Part shown: piece after piece, positions 37,292 to 45,695 of the stretch
Layout of the letters: every line of letters begins with the position of its first letter
How positions within the stretch are numbered: position 1 is the first letter of the stretch
Source: Palsa-504 sp963753195
GTDB taxonomy: Bacteria > Actinomycetota > Actinomycetes > Streptosporangiales > Streptosporangiaceae
Assembly (NCBI GenBank): GCA_963753195.1
Contig: CAVWBH010000001.1
Coordinates: 248,001-312,000, forward strand
Reading direction: 5' to 3'
DNA length: 64,000 bases
The notes under the pieces: generated by a model
Databases searched by the model: none
Told to the model about the DNA's origin: nothing
What the model saw: only the letters and a program-made list of their open reading frames with translations
Translations under genes and position numbers: made by a program

Positions 37292-38095
37292 TCAGCCGAC
37301 GCGGGCGCCGGTGACGGCGAACCGCTCCACTGACGCGACGTGCCCGCCGGTAGCGGCCGCGATCGTGATCACCTGCCCGGGTGCGGCGAGGAATGTCATG
37401 CTGGCCGACCACGGGCTGCGGGTACCGCCAGCCGGCCGGCAGCAATACGCGCCCACCGGCAGCTGCGCCGACATGGTGTGCACACTGACCCGGATGTTCT
37501 CATCGACCCCGGTTATCGTGCCGCCGACGGTTACTGGCGACGGTGTCGTGCTGCCGTACGCCGGCCGGTCTACGGTGAACGTGCGATCGTCGGTGCCGAC
37601 GACCTCCCAGGGCGCGTACTTGCCAGAGCCGAAGAGAACGAGGTGGATGATGGCGGCCGTGCTTATGGTGCCGTCCGGCAGCTTGATGCCGACCGCGACG
37701 TGCGCGTCGCCGCCGCTGACCGCGCTGCTGGCGACCTGGGTCACGTCGGTGTAGCCGAGGAACGCGGCGAACGCGGTAGCCGTGAGGTCGGGGCTGCGGT
37801 GCCAGGGCTGATGACCGCCGGAGTCATAGCTCGCCTGCCAGGCGCGCACGTCGGCGAGGCTGGAGAACGGGTACAGCGGCAGGTACCCGGCGGGCAGGCC
37901 AGTCGTCTGCGCAGGTGTGCCGCGCGTAGTCGGCGGCGACGTCGTAGTAGGCGCCGAGGAGGGCGATCCGCCGGAAGATGCCGCGCTGGTGCCAGTGGCC
38001 GTCGGCGCCGGGACGCCGGTGCTGCCGCAGCCAGAGATCATCAGGCTGACAATCGTCGCAACGGTGAACATGACCGTGTTGCGGAGGTGAATCAT
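37292..38095 (-). CDS. Putative lipoprotein of unknown function
   Basis: 267 residues from the ATG at 38095 with GGAG upstream. The signal peptide RNTVMFTVATIVSLMISGC ends in a lipobox (MISGC) with the acylated Cys near residue 23. A Ser/Thr/Pro-rich linker (about 25-65) precedes a folded domain of about 190 residues with a Cys-Cys pair (AYCCRPAG). Expected on the outer face of the membrane. No family recognised. A DosR-like box lies about 75 bases before the start, shared with the divergent hydrolase gene. Confidence 0.8.
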   Translation of the reverse strand: MIHLRNTVMFTVATIVSLMISGCGSTGVPAPTATGTSAASSGGSPSSAPTTTSPPTTRGTPAQTTGLPAGYLPLYPFSSLADVRAWQASYDSGGHQPWHRSPDLTATAFAAFLGYTDVTQVASSAVSGGDAHVAVGIKLPDGTISTAAIIHLVLFGSGKYAPWEVVGTDDRTFTVDRPAYGSTTPSPVTVGGTITGVDENIRVSVHTMSAQLPVGAYCCRPAGGTRSPWSASMTFLAAPGQVITIAAATGGHVASVERFAVTGARVG

Positions 38096-38170
38096 GCCAG
38101 TCTCCGGGAAAAAGAGCCGGCGCCATCCGACGCCAGACGTAGTGTTGCCCGGGACCCGTAAGGCGTGGCA

Positions 38171-38184
38171 GAGGCAAAGGTCCC
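38171..38184 (-). promoter_or_regulatory. DosR-like box between lipoprotein and dienelactone hydrolase genes
   Basis: Reads GGGACCTTTGCCTC on the minus strand, 76 bases before the lipoprotein start and 105 bases before the divergent hydrolase start. Confidence 0.6.
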
Positions 38185-38288
38185 GCCGAGTCTGCCAGTA
38201 GTCACCTTGCTGGGTAAGGGCTGGCCAACTGCCGGGCGGACTTGCGGGCGCCAGGCACCATGCGGATCCGATAGGAGAGTCCGGGACG

Positions 38289-38963
38289 ATGAAGTCCGAA
38301 TCCCCCGACACCTCGTATTTGTCGCTCCCCGACGGGACGGGGCCCTTTCCTGGCGTAGTAGTTGTCCATGAGGCCTCCGGGCTTAACGACAACATCCGCG
38401 ACATCTGCGCCCGGTTCGCCCGGGAGGGCTACGCCGCGCTCGGGGCGGACTTGTTCGGGGGCAGGAACCGGGCGGCGTGCATGGCGCGCATGTTCGCCGG
38501 CGCGATGGCCGGGAACCTCGACCACTACGGCGTTCCGGCGCTGAAGGCCGCGCTCGGGCGGCTGGCCAGCCATGCCGAGGTCGACGCCGCCCGGATCGGC
38601 GCAATCGGCTTCTGCCTGGGCGGATCCATCGTGCTGACCTGGGCCTGCACCGACGATCGGCTCACTGCGATCGCCCCGTTCTATGGGGCAGCGCCTAGGC
38701 CGCGGGAGGCGATCCGCCGCCTGTGCCCGGTCGTCGGGTCATGGCCGGGCAAGGACTTCACGACCAAGGCTGCCGGGGTGCTGGAAACCGAGCTGACGGC
38801 CGCTGGCATCCCGCACGACCTCAAGGTCTACCCGGGAGCCAAGCACTCCTTTTTCAATGACCAGTGGCGGAACTACGACCCCACTGCCGCCGCCGACTCC
38901 TGGCGGCGGGTGCTGACGTTCTTCGCCGACCACGTCCGGAACCGCCCGCCGGCCTTGGGCTGA
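38289..38963 (+). CDS. Dienelactone hydrolase-family protein
   Basis: 224 residues with AGGAGAG upstream. It has the alpha/beta-hydrolase layout of the family: VVVVHEASGLNDNIRDICAR (oxyanion Glu region), nucleophile Cys in GFCLGGS near residue 115 and the catalytic His in GAKHSFFND. Family members hydrolyse dienelactones or other small esters; the substrate is unknown and a detoxifying or general carboxylesterase role is as likely as aromatic degradation. Its 3' end overlaps, antisense, the extended reading frame of the truncated GyrI-like gene. Probably served by the box at 38171. Confidence 0.88.
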   Translation: MKSESPDTSYLSLPDGTGPFPGVVVVHEASGLNDNIRDICARFAREGYAALGADLFGGRNRAACMARMFAGAMAGNLDHYGVPALKAALGRLASHAEVDAARIGAIGFCLGGSIVLTWACTDDRLTAIAPFYGAAPRPREAIRRLCPVVGSWPGKDFTTKAAGVLETELTAAGIPHDLKVYPGAKHSFFNDQWRNYDPTAAADSWRRVLTFFADHVRNRPPALG

Positions 38964-39278
38964 TCCGCGTGCCTCGCTACGGGGCTGCCGCGGTATTCCT
39001 TGGGCCCCGGTCACGATGTGTTCCTGGTCCAGGTCATCGACCCACCACAGCGCTTCCAGGGGCATGACCCTGGGTGCGTGGCCGGGCTGCTTCTTCAGCA
39101 GGAAATGGGCACCGTAGCTCACCGAGTACAGCGCCTGCAGCGCCTCGGTGTACTCGCCGCCGCCCGGGCCGCCGCTTCCGGTCACCGCGGCGAACCCTAA
39201 CTCTGGGACGTCCACGAAGTCCACCGCGCCCCTGCGGACCTTCAACAGGGACTCCAAGCTGATCGTCGTTTCGGTCAT
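38739..39278 (-). pseudogene. Truncated GyrI-like (SOUL/AraC-effector-type) domain gene
   Basis: The first 90 or so residues (to about 39005) follow the GyrI-like small-molecule-binding family: VDFVDVPELGFAAVTGSGGP, EALQALYSVSYGAHFLLKK and MPLEALWWVDD. Full-length members are about 200 residues; here homology stops after DQEHIVTG and the frame runs on for 88 more codons as the antisense of the hydrolase gene, with a biased low-complexity composition. I infer a 3' truncation whose frame happens to stay open. Two DosR-like boxes lie just upstream, so the stump may still be transcribed. A short functional one-domain protein cannot be excluded. Confidence 0.65.
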
Positions 39279-39313
39279 GAAACGGAGTCCACCTGGCGTT
39301 ACCTGGCTGTGAG

Positions 39314-39350
39314 AGGGCCGAAGGTCCGTAAGGCGGGGACCTTAGGCCGT
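39314..39350 (-). promoter_or_regulatory. Pair of DosR-like boxes upstream of GyrI-like gene
   Basis: Two copies, GGACCTTCGGCCCT on the minus strand (39314-39327) and GGGACCTTAGGCCGT on the plus strand (39336-39350), centred about 22 bases apart, which is two helical turns. The nearest is 35 bases before the GyrI-like start. Confidence 0.65.
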
Positions 39351-39445
39351 CCCGCGTCCCGCTAGGCGCGATGCTGGCGGGAATGTCTGAGACACAGGTA
39401 CCGGCAACCCAGGTCGAACGTCACTTCTCGTTCCGGCCAGGTTCC

Positions 39446-40000
39446 TCAGCCGGGGGTGCTTGGTTCGCGCCCCGGCCCGAGGCCCGCGGCCAGCTTGGTT
39501 CCCCACTCGCGCGCCCGGGCGGACTCGCCCGCGACGAGCTGGTTCTGCTTGGTCACCAGGAAGCTCTCGGTCTGTATGGCCGCACTGAAGCCGTGCGCGC
39601 GCAGCAACCGGGCGACCCGCTTGGACGCCTGGCCGGTGAACGCCACAGGCCCGTCATACCTGGTATCGAAGGCGGCCGCCTTGACCGGGACGCGGCCGAG
39701 CGAGCTGAACCACTCACGTAGCCCCGGGCCTTGCGCATCCGGCTCCGCCTTCAGTCCACTGCCCGGCTTGTCGGCCGCCTGGACAGCCGCCTTGCGGGTG
39801 GATGCCCGACTCATGCCGTGAACATGGGTCGGACCGCCGACGACCATCAGGTCGGCACCGGCGAGAACCGGTGGGGCAGCCTGCGACACCGGGACGACGG
39901 TGACGTCGAAGGCTGTCCCGAGCCCAGCTCCGATCGCGTCGGCAACCAGGTGCGTGTTTCCGTACATCGATTCATAGACGACCACTGCTCGCATGGTCAT
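39446..40000 (-). CDS. Flavodoxin-domain protein
   Basis: 184 residues from the ATG at 40000 (GGGGGTG just upstream; a second ATG two codons on). FMN-binding features: phosphate loop VVYESMYGNTHLVADAI, VVGGPTHVHGMSR (first aromatic-loop position) and a Rossmann-like core to FDTRYDGPVAFTGQASKRV. It resembles the actinobacterial flavodoxins often found in hypoxia clusters and probably moves electrons or protects against oxidants; the partner is unknown. A DosR-like box lies about 58 bases upstream. Confidence 0.88.
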   Translation of the reverse strand: MTMRAVVVYESMYGNTHLVADAIGAGLGTAFDVTVVPVSQAAPPVLAGADLMVVGGPTHVHGMSRASTRKAAVQAADKPGSGLKAEPDAQGPGLREWFSSLGRVPVKAAAFDTRYDGPVAFTGQASKRVARLLRAHGFSAAIQTESFLVTKQNQLVAGESARAREWGTKLAAGLGPGREPSTPG

Positions 40001-40057
40001 CACCCCCAAGGGTTTCTCGCTTCCGATTAATCTTCGACCCGGCGCCCGGGCCCTGAC

Positions 40058-40094
40058 AGGGCCGAAGGTCACCAGCCCGACCGACTGAAGTCGG
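40058..40094 (-). promoter_or_regulatory. DosR-like boxes before flavodoxin gene
   Basis: TGACCTTCGGCCCT on the minus strand (40058-40071) is followed further upstream by the perfect palindrome CCGACTGAAGTCGG (40081-40094), whose GACTTCAGTC core fits the mycobacterial DosR core GACTWWAGTC. The two centres are 23 bases apart. Confidence 0.6.
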
Positions 40095-40167
40095 CCGCAC
40101 GCGGTCGTCGAGTAATCAGGTCGTGACCCTGCTCCCACGACCAGCAGGTCGGTGCGAAGGGCCCACA

Positions 40168-40190
40168 ACCGGGCCTTCCGGCCCGAATTA
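40168..40190. terminator. Hairpin downstream of Usp gene
   Basis: On the minus strand CGGGCC-GGAA-GGCCCG forms a perfect six-pair GC stem with a GNRA tetraloop, about 75 bases past the Usp stop. There is no T-tract, so it may be a terminator, an RNA-stabilising hairpin or another binding box. Confidence 0.4.
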
Positions 40191-40259
40191 TCCTGTTGTT
40201 CGAAGGCCCGCCGCCGGCCAGCCGCACCCGTCGCCGGCTCGGTCGCCTTGTACCTGCGG

Positions 40260-41132
40260 TCAATGAGACGGGACGATGGCGATTGTGCCGCGGGCGTCAT
40301 GCAGTAGGGCGTGCCGGGCGAAGCCAGGGCCTTGCAGGCCAGAGTGGCTGGGGTGCCTGCCGATGACTATCAGGTCGGCGCGCGCCGAGAGGTCGGCGAG
40401 CGCCCGGCCCGGGTGACCGTGCACGATCTCCTCGCTCACCGGGACCTCGGGGTACTTCTCCCGCCAGATGTCCATTAGCACTGTCAGCCGCCGGGCCGCG
40501 TCCGCGGCCGCGGCGTGCAAGCCCGGGGGAGGGAACCTGGCCCCGGCCCAGAAGGTGCCGTCCTGTGGCACGTGCCAGGCATGGATTGCTTTCAGGCTGG
40601 CCCTGCGCAGGGCCGCCTCGTCGAACGCGAACGCGAGGGCGTCGTCGCAGTCGTCCAGGTCGCCGACGCCGACGCCGACAAGCCGGTGCACCGCTGCGGT
40701 CTTACCGCGGACCACCACTACCGGGCAGGACGCGTGATCAGCGGCGTACCGGGCGACCGACCCCAGCACCAGCGCCGCGAATGCGCCGATTCCGCGGAAG
40801 CCGACAACCAGCATCAACGCGTCTGACGCGCTTTCCGTGACCGCTGGAGCAGCCTGGCCTTCGATCGGATCGGTGCCGATCAGCAGGCCAGGAGCCATCT
40901 CGGCGCCCCTGGCCGCCGCAGCCGCCAGGGCGCGGTCACGGTGGTCGCGGACGAAACCGAGGGCGGCGTCGCGCTCTGGCTGGAGCTGGAGCATGGCCAT
41001 CTTGGGCAGCGCCGCGGCCGATACGATCCGCAGCGGGACGCCGCGCAACGCGGCCTCCCTGGCGGCCCACTCCACCGCACGCAGGGATTCCCCAGAACCG
41101 TCCGTAGCGGCCACGACGGCCTTGGCGCTCAC
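40260..41132 (-). CDS. Tandem universal stress protein
   Basis: 290 residues from a GTG at 41132 with GGAGGA upstream. Domain one (about 4-145) starts AVVAATDGSGESLRAVEWAA and ends VVGFRGIGAFAALVLGSVA; domain two (about 153-288) starts VGVGVGDLDDCDDALAFAF and ends VIGRHPSHSG. It is the closest paralogue of the protein at 22.1 kb by eye. The GTG start overlaps the stop of a 51-residue membrane protein (GTGA), so the two are translated together. The second domain has lost the clear GxxG nucleotide loop. Confidence 0.92.
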   Translation of the reverse strand: MSAKAVVAATDGSGESLRAVEWAAREAALRGVPLRIVSAAALPKMAMLQLQPERDAALGFVRDHRDRALAAAAARGAEMAPGLLIGTDPIEGQAAPAVTESASDALMLVVGFRGIGAFAALVLGSVARYAADHASCPVVVVRGKTAAVHRLVGVGVGDLDDCDDALAFAFDEAALRRASLKAIHAWHVPQDGTFWAGARFPPPGLHAAAADAARRLTVLMDIWREKYPEVPVSEEIVHGHPGRALADLSARADLIVIGRHPSHSGLQGPGFARHALLHDARGTIAIVPSH

Positions 41133-41284
41133 CGCTGGTCCTCCTCACCCGAATCAGGTACGGGATGCCCGCTCCTAGCCGCATGGGACGTCTGTGCGAT
41201 TTGGATGAGCTCCTTGATCGCCACGGTGAACCCGATGACCGAGACCACCAGTCCGGCAAGGCTGATCCAGTCTCCCGCCCTCAT
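41129..41284 (-). CDS. Tiny single-pass membrane protein coupled to Usp
   Basis: 51 residues from an ATG at 41284 with GAGGAG nine bases upstream; an in-frame ATG at 41311 lacks a ribosome site. One strong membrane helix (about 5-27, SLAGLVVSVIGFTVAIKELI) and a polar C-terminus (TSHAARSGHPVPDSGEEDQR). Its TGA overlaps the Usp GTG. It would insert with a short external N-terminus and cytosolic tail, or the reverse; topology is unclear. I infer a membrane docking partner for the Usp. Compare the 69-residue membrane protein coupled to the CBS gene at 54.9 kb. Confidence 0.7.
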   Translation of the reverse strand: MRAGDWISLAGLVVSVIGFTVAIKELIQIAQTSHAARSGHPVPDSGEEDQR

Positions 41285-41662
41285 CTCCACCGGCTCCTCG
41301 ACCCTGATCATCGACAGGGGGAGGGCAATGTTCACTTTGTTCCTCGGCGACACAACCCTGGGCGCCGAATGTGATCGTCGGGCCAGTGCGTAACCCCTAT
41401 CGGGCATCACGATCTCCTATCAGCCAGACGGACGTACAGGCCTCTCCACCTGCTGAGCTGCCTGCGTATAGGTTCACGGACGCCCCTCAGGCGAGGTAGG
41501 TGCTAAAGTCCCCTCTCCACGTGACCAACAGATCCCGCGCCATGACCGGAACCACCCGACGCCCGCCAGGACGCCGCCCTGTTAGCGGCTAAGTTTGCGG
41601 TAATCTCGCTCCTTCGATCAAAACCTCACACACGGAAGACCGGGCGACAGGCGGCGTGGGCG
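41285..41662. other. Upstream region of small membrane protein / Usp operon
   Basis: About 380 bases with no supported gene. It contains a half-conserved DosR-like box, GGGGACTTTAGCACC on the minus strand at 41499-41513, about 215 bases before the membrane protein start. Nothing else recognised. Confidence 0.45.
41499..41513 (-). promoter_or_regulatory. DosR-like half box upstream of small membrane protein/Usp operon
   Basis: GGGGACTTTAGCACC on the minus strand. The left arm GGGACTTTAG matches the mycobacterial core well; the right arm is degenerate. Confidence 0.45.
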
Positions 41663-42538
41663 CTAGGCGGGTCCCTCCCCGACACGGTCGGCGCGCGGAG
41701 TCGGCTGGTCGGACCGCGGCGCCTGCTGGTGCCCGAGCGCGACGGCGCTGGCCACCAGGCACGCGAACGCAGCGACCTGCAGGACGGCGCGCATCCCGTG
41801 CGGCAGCGTCTCGCCGAACAGCACGAACCCGGCCGCGATCGGGACCGCATTCGTCGCCATCGTCGCCATGCCAGCTGCCGTCAGCGCGTCCCCCCGCTGG
41901 TATGCCCACTGGAGGAGGCTCGTCCCGACCGCGTAGGCGACGATGAGCGTGACCAGCGCAACCAGCCACCACCCGCCGTAGCCGACCAGCTTGGCCGAGA
42001 TGTCGCCGTCGGCGAACAGCAAGCCAGCTGCCAGGCCGAGTGACGCCGCCCTGGCGAAGCGCATCGGCGCGGCGATGAGCAGCGCCGCGCCGGCGCCGCA
42101 GGCCGCAAGCCAGATGATGATGCCGATGACCGGCGGATGCTGATCCGACTCCGCCGTCCCGACCAGCGAGAGCGCCAGCAGGACCAGTCCGGTCAGCGCC
42201 AGGACCACGGCGGCCTGCTCGCGCCGCGCGAGCTGGGAGGGATGCCCGCGGGCGGTGGCGAACGCCAGGACGGCGACCCCAGACGCGGCTACTGCCTGCA
42301 CCAGCGCAAGCGGCGCCAGCCGAAGCGCGGCCACGTACATCAGCCAGCCCGTGGTCTCGGCCGCGAACGCGGTGAGCCAGCGCCGGTCTCCGAGCAGCAG
42401 CTTCGCCGACCAGAAGGGGCGGCGGGGCGACAGCGGCGGCAGCGCGGCCGCCGCGTCGTGCTCGAGCGAGTAAGCGGTGTTCGTGACCAGCGCTGAGGTG
42501 AACGCGACCGTAAGCCCGATCCATACCGGCGGCATCAT
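41663..42538 (-). CDS. DMT/EamA-like membrane transporter
   Basis: 291 residues with nine or ten hydrophobic helices across its length and a polar C-terminal tail of about 25 residues. The paired half structure and segments such as AAETTGWLMYVAALRLAPLA and VAYAVGTSLLQWAYQRGD fit the drug/metabolite transporter superfamily. The substrate is unknown. Its ATG overlaps the stop of a 53-residue gene upstream (ATGA), so the two are coupled. No DosR-like box was found near this pair. Confidence 0.82.
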   Translation of the reverse strand: MMPPVWIGLTVAFTSALVTNTAYSLEHDAAAALPPLSPRRPFWSAKLLLGDRRWLTAFAAETTGWLMYVAALRLAPLALVQAVAASGVAVLAFATARGHPSQLARREQAAVVLALTGLVLLALSLVGTAESDQHPPVIGIIIWLAACGAGAALLIAAPMRFARAASLGLAAGLLFADGDISAKLVGYGGWWLVALVTLIVAYAVGTSLLQWAYQRGDALTAAGMATMATNAVPIAAGFVLFGETLPHGMRAVLQVAAFACLVASAVALGHQQAPRSDQPTPRADRVGEGPA

Positions 42539-42696
42539 GCTTGCGGCGGGGTTTCGATGATGTCAGCGGTGCCGGGAAGCCCGGCAAGCTGCTGCCCCGC
42601 CGCCCGGGCCGAGTCGAAGCAGCGCGCGTCCTCCAGCAGGCTCCCGTCCGAGCCGGTTACCAGCTCGGACGGCAGCGACACGAAAACGATCCGCAA
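42535..42696 (-). CDS. Small protein coupled to DMT transporter gene
   Basis: 53 residues if started at the TTG at 42696, which has AAGGGG five bases upstream; an ATG at 42720 would add eight residues but lacks a ribosome site. The sequence RIVFVSLPSELVTGSDGSLL ... GTADIIETPP has normal protein composition. Stop and the transporter's ATG overlap as ATGA. No family recognised. Confidence 0.55.
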   Translation of the reverse strand: MRIVFVSLPSELVTGSDGSLLEDARCFDSARAAGQQLAGLPGTADIIETPPQA

Positions 42697-42720
42697 GTTT
42701 CCCCTTACTCCCCTATACAT

Positions 42721-43165
42721 ACCCAGCCTTCCGTTCCGTTTCGGATCGCCGGCGCTGAGATACGTTTAACCCCCGGGCATACCTATGACAAGCGACTCCG
42801 GCCCGCCTGCGCGGAGACCTGCCCGGCTGGGCCAGCGATCAAGCATTGGCCATCGAGCCGTCATCGAAGTACCTTCTGCCTTGACGCCAGCCGGGTATCA
42901 GGTGCCCAGCACCAGGCTGGCTCGTCAGGCTGGGTCTTTCCGTAAGCTGGCCGTCGCGCTGGGCCGGTCGCGGCCAGCCGCTGGCCAGTGCGGCCCCTCG
43001 GCTCCCGCCGCATTCCACCAGACCGGCTCGGCGTTCCCGCGGCTGAGCCATCCGGGCCAGACCGTAAGGGTTGGCGCCCCGGGATGGCGGGGATCTGATT
43101 GCCGAACGGGCCGTGGCGCATGCTCCTGGTTCCGGTCATCGGCCCGGGTGGTGAGTCACTACTGC
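42721..43165. other. Gene-free region
   Basis: About 445 bases. Open frames exist but their composition (Arg, Pro, Ser rich, no family likeness) points to chance. No DosR-like box or strong hairpin was seen. Confidence 0.45.
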
Positions 43166-43963
43166 TCATAGGCCGTTGGCGGAGAAGTGCATGTAGTCCT
43201 TCAGTGAGTGCCAGTCGCCGCCCCACGTCCAGCCGATGGCGCGGAAGGCGCGCCATGCGGCATCTTCGTCCCGGATCATCGCCGGGCTGGAGCGCGACCG
43301 GTCGGCCCAGGCCGCGGCGGCGGGTGGGTCGGCTTTACCGTTCTGGATTTCCGGGTTCTCGAACGGGTTGATGTCGACCGCCAGGCCGTAGGCGTGCTGT
43401 GCCCAGACGGTGGTGCCGGGTACGAGCCGGCAGTTGAAGGCCGAGGTGTTGTCGGCCAGCATGGAGCGCTCGTCGTCGCCGCCGAAGTCATCGACGGCCC
43501 GCATCAGCCGGATCGGGAACCCTCCGGCGAACAGCAGCCGGAACGCCTGGGTCAGGCTCGCCGCGGCGGATGCGTTCACGATCAGCTCGCCCTGGTGCAC
43601 AGCATGGTCGAACCCCCAATAGCTCAGCCGCAGCGATCGCAGCTCGCCCAGCCCCACCGGGCAGCCGGGATGCCAGGACACGCCGGTCATCCGGGTCCGC
43701 GTCGCTGCGGTCAGCGGCATGGTACTGGCCTGGAACACCGGCCCGGACGGAACGGCATGGCTGGGAGCCTGGGGTGCCGTAGCTGCCGGGCCGGTGCCTG
43801 GCGTGGCGGTAGTGCCCTCTGCGTGCGGGCTAGCGGAGGTCACCCCCGGTGAGGGACCCGGGACGTGCGTGGCCGGACGCGAGGTGCCGCTGCCGCACCC
43901 AGTGCCGACCAGGCTAAGCAGCACCACGCTGATTACTGCGGTGACCGCTCGCCAAGCCATCAT
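43166..43963 (-). CDS. Lipoprotein with M15-type D-Ala-D-Ala carboxypeptidase domain
   Basis: 265 residues. Signal peptide with lipobox VGTGC (Cys near residue 23), a Pro/Thr-rich linker (about 25-80), then a peptidase M15_4-type domain. Zinc ligands are visible: His and Asp in QHAYGLAVDINPFENP and His in DWHSLKDYMHFS. It should trim peptidoglycan peptides outside the cell. It stands alone, and no DosR-like box was seen in front. The domain order and lipoprotein form are common in actinobacteria. Confidence 0.88.
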   Translation of the reverse strand: MMAWRAVTAVISVVLLSLVGTGCGSGTSRPATHVPGPSPGVTSASPHAEGTTATPGTGPAATAPQAPSHAVPSGPVFQASTMPLTAATRTRMTGVSWHPGCPVGLGELRSLRLSYWGFDHAVHQGELIVNASAAASLTQAFRLLFAGGFPIRLMRAVDDFGGDDERSMLADNTSAFNCRLVPGTTVWAQHAYGLAVDINPFENPEIQNGKADPPAAAAWADRSRSSPAMIRDEDAAWRAFRAIGWTWGGDWHSLKDYMHFSANGL

Positions 43964-44052
43964 GGCTGACCTTCACCGCAAGCCAGACTGCCGACCATCA
44001 CCTTTCACCCCAGTCACGACTCACCGTGTACCTGTCGCGGCAGCGGCACTAC

Positions 44053-45465
44053 TCAACGTATGGACGCCCGCTGCAGCGAAACCACGATCAGCAGGGCGCC
44101 GCCGACCAGGCAGATAACGCCGCCGACCAGCAGGCCGGCCGCGATCCACGGCAGCGCGGGCAGCGTGGCGGCCACGTTGACCTGCAGGCTCACCGGCCGC
44201 GAGCCGTCGGCGTTCATGGCGACCACCATCCAGTCGCCGCCGCGGACCGCCCAGGTGAGGATCTGGGTGCCCGGGCCGGCCGCATGCGCGGTCCAGATGG
44301 CGGCCTGTCCCGGCGGGACCGCAGGCGCGGACCCGGCATGCTCGGTGTAGGTGCCGTGGTGACGAGTCGCGCCGCGGACGGTCGCGTAGTCCACGCCCGT
44401 CAGGTAGCGGGCTGCCGCGGCCGCCGGGGCGATGCCGACAAAGGCCGGGGCGGTTCCGTTGGCCTGGGCGACTTGGATACGAACCGTCCCCACCAGGTCT
44501 GACACGGTGCCGGTGGCTAGGTGCAGCCCGATCGTGTCGCTGGCGATCGCGTAGCCGGGAACGCTGTAACTAGCGGTGCCGAGATCGGCGTAGCCGCCGT
44601 GCCGGTTGGCCTGCGCCCACAGCGCGACGCCGCTCCCCCCGAGCAGCCCGACCGAGCAGAGCATGAGCACCGCGCCTGCGACGGCGGCGAGGATCCGGCC
44701 GCCTGTCCATCCGCCCGGCCCTGGCGGGGGTGCCTGCCGCAGGTCCGCCGCATCAGGCACGTCCTGGGGGGCCGATCCGTGCGGCGGCAGGGTCAGCGTG
44801 CCGGGATCGTGGCCGCCCATGTCCAGCCGGAACGGCGGGTACTCATCCGTCATCAGCCCGGCGTAGCCGACCACTCGCAGCACCCACCGGTTCAGGCCGA
44901 GCACGAAGTCGTAGATCTGCTCCGGGTACCGGCCAGTCACCAGCAGCACTACCGCGGCGACGACGGCCAGGATGCCGATCAGCCCGAAACCGCCCCAGCC
45001 GCTGTCGTGAGCGCCGAGCCGCCCCGCGGCCCACAACCCCGACCCCGTGAACAGGCCAACGATGATGTACTGCGGGATAGCCAGCAGCCACCATTTCACC
45101 AGCGCCAGCCCGCGGGACAGCCGCTCCGGATACTCGATCTCCAGATGAGCCGGGTAGGAGGGATCATCCGCCAGCGTGAACGGCGGATACCGATCGGTGC
45201 CGAACGCGCCAATGGCGTAGTACTGCACTCGCCAGGTCCACCGGAGCACGCCCACGTTGAACTCGAAGATCGTCCGCGGGTAGCGGCCGGTGAACACGAT
45301 CGCCACCATGGCCGCCATGCTCAGCACGATGAAGGCGACCCACAGGAAGGCCAGCACGATGTAGTGCGGAATCACCAGCACCCATTTGATGAGCCACAGC
45401 CAGCGCGACAACGGCGCATCCAGTGATGCGTCTACCCGGACTGGGAATGCGTGAGCGGAAGCCAT
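44053..45465 (-). CDS. DUF4389 membrane protein
   Basis: 470 residues from an ATG at 45465 with GAGG eight bases upstream; a GTG three codons earlier is possible. Two DUF4389 units (about 5-95 and 100-190) share the pattern RWLWLIKWVLVIPHYIVLAF / ALVKWWLLAIPQYIIVGLF and FTGRYPRTIFEFNVGVLRW / VTGRYPEQIYDFVLGLNRW. A later helix (about 240-265) precedes an external domain, and a final helix lies near the C-terminus. Function unknown; DUF4389 proteins are often single-unit. A DosR-like box lies 90 bases before the start, so hypoxic control is likely. Confidence 0.87.
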   Translation of the reverse strand: MASAHAFPVRVDASLDAPLSRWLWLIKWVLVIPHYIVLAFLWVAFIVLSMAAMVAIVFTGRYPRTIFEFNVGVLRWTWRVQYYAIGAFGTDRYPPFTLADDPSYPAHLEIEYPERLSRGLALVKWWLLAIPQYIIVGLFTGSGLWAAGRLGAHDSGWGGFGLIGILAVVAAVVLLVTGRYPEQIYDFVLGLNRWVLRVVGYAGLMTDEYPPFRLDMGGHDPGTLTLPPHGSAPQDVPDAADLRQAPPPGPGGWTGGRILAAVAGAVLMLCSVGLLGGSGVALWAQANRHGGYADLGTASYSVPGYAIASDTIGLHLATGTVSDLVGTVRIQVAQANGTAPAFVGIAPAAAAARYLTGVDYATVRGATRHHGTYTEHAGSAPAVPPGQAAIWTAHAAGPGTQILTWAVRGGDWMVVAMNADGSRPVSLQVNVAATLPALPWIAAGLLVGGVICLVGGALLIVVSLQRASIR

Positions 45466-45554
45466 CGTGACCACCTCTTTATTTCCCTATACCGCATGCG
45501 CCACCAGGCTCCGCGCTTGCCTGCAGCCGAAGCAGGGCCCGACGTCCTGTCGGG

Positions 45555-45569
45555 CTCGGCGAAGGTCCC
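45555..45569 (-). promoter_or_regulatory. DosR-like box before DUF4389 gene
   Basis: Reads GGGACCTTCGCCGAG on the minus strand, 90 bases before the DUF4389 start. Confidence 0.6.
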
Positions 45570-45682
45570 TGGCGTCGGTCAGGGGCTCAGATGCCAGCAC
45601 CGTGCCGCCGCGTGGCGCAGGCGTATACGGCGCGCTGCCCGCGGGCGCCGGGGGAGGGGAGCGACCCGGGGCAGCGGCCGCC

Positions 45683-45695
45683 GGGCCTTAGGCCC
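45683..45695 (+). promoter_or_regulatory. Symmetrical GGGCCTTAGGCCC palindrome
   Basis: A perfect GGGCC/GGCCC inverted repeat around TTA, extended by CC/GG on each side. It fits the DosR-like consensus but would also form an RNA hairpin. The nearest downstream candidate start is at 46031. Confidence 0.45.

Noticed and set aside
42785..43171. 128-codon plus-strand frame in the gap before the M15 gene
   Set aside because: No ribosome site, Arg/Pro/Ser-rich chance composition and no family likeness.
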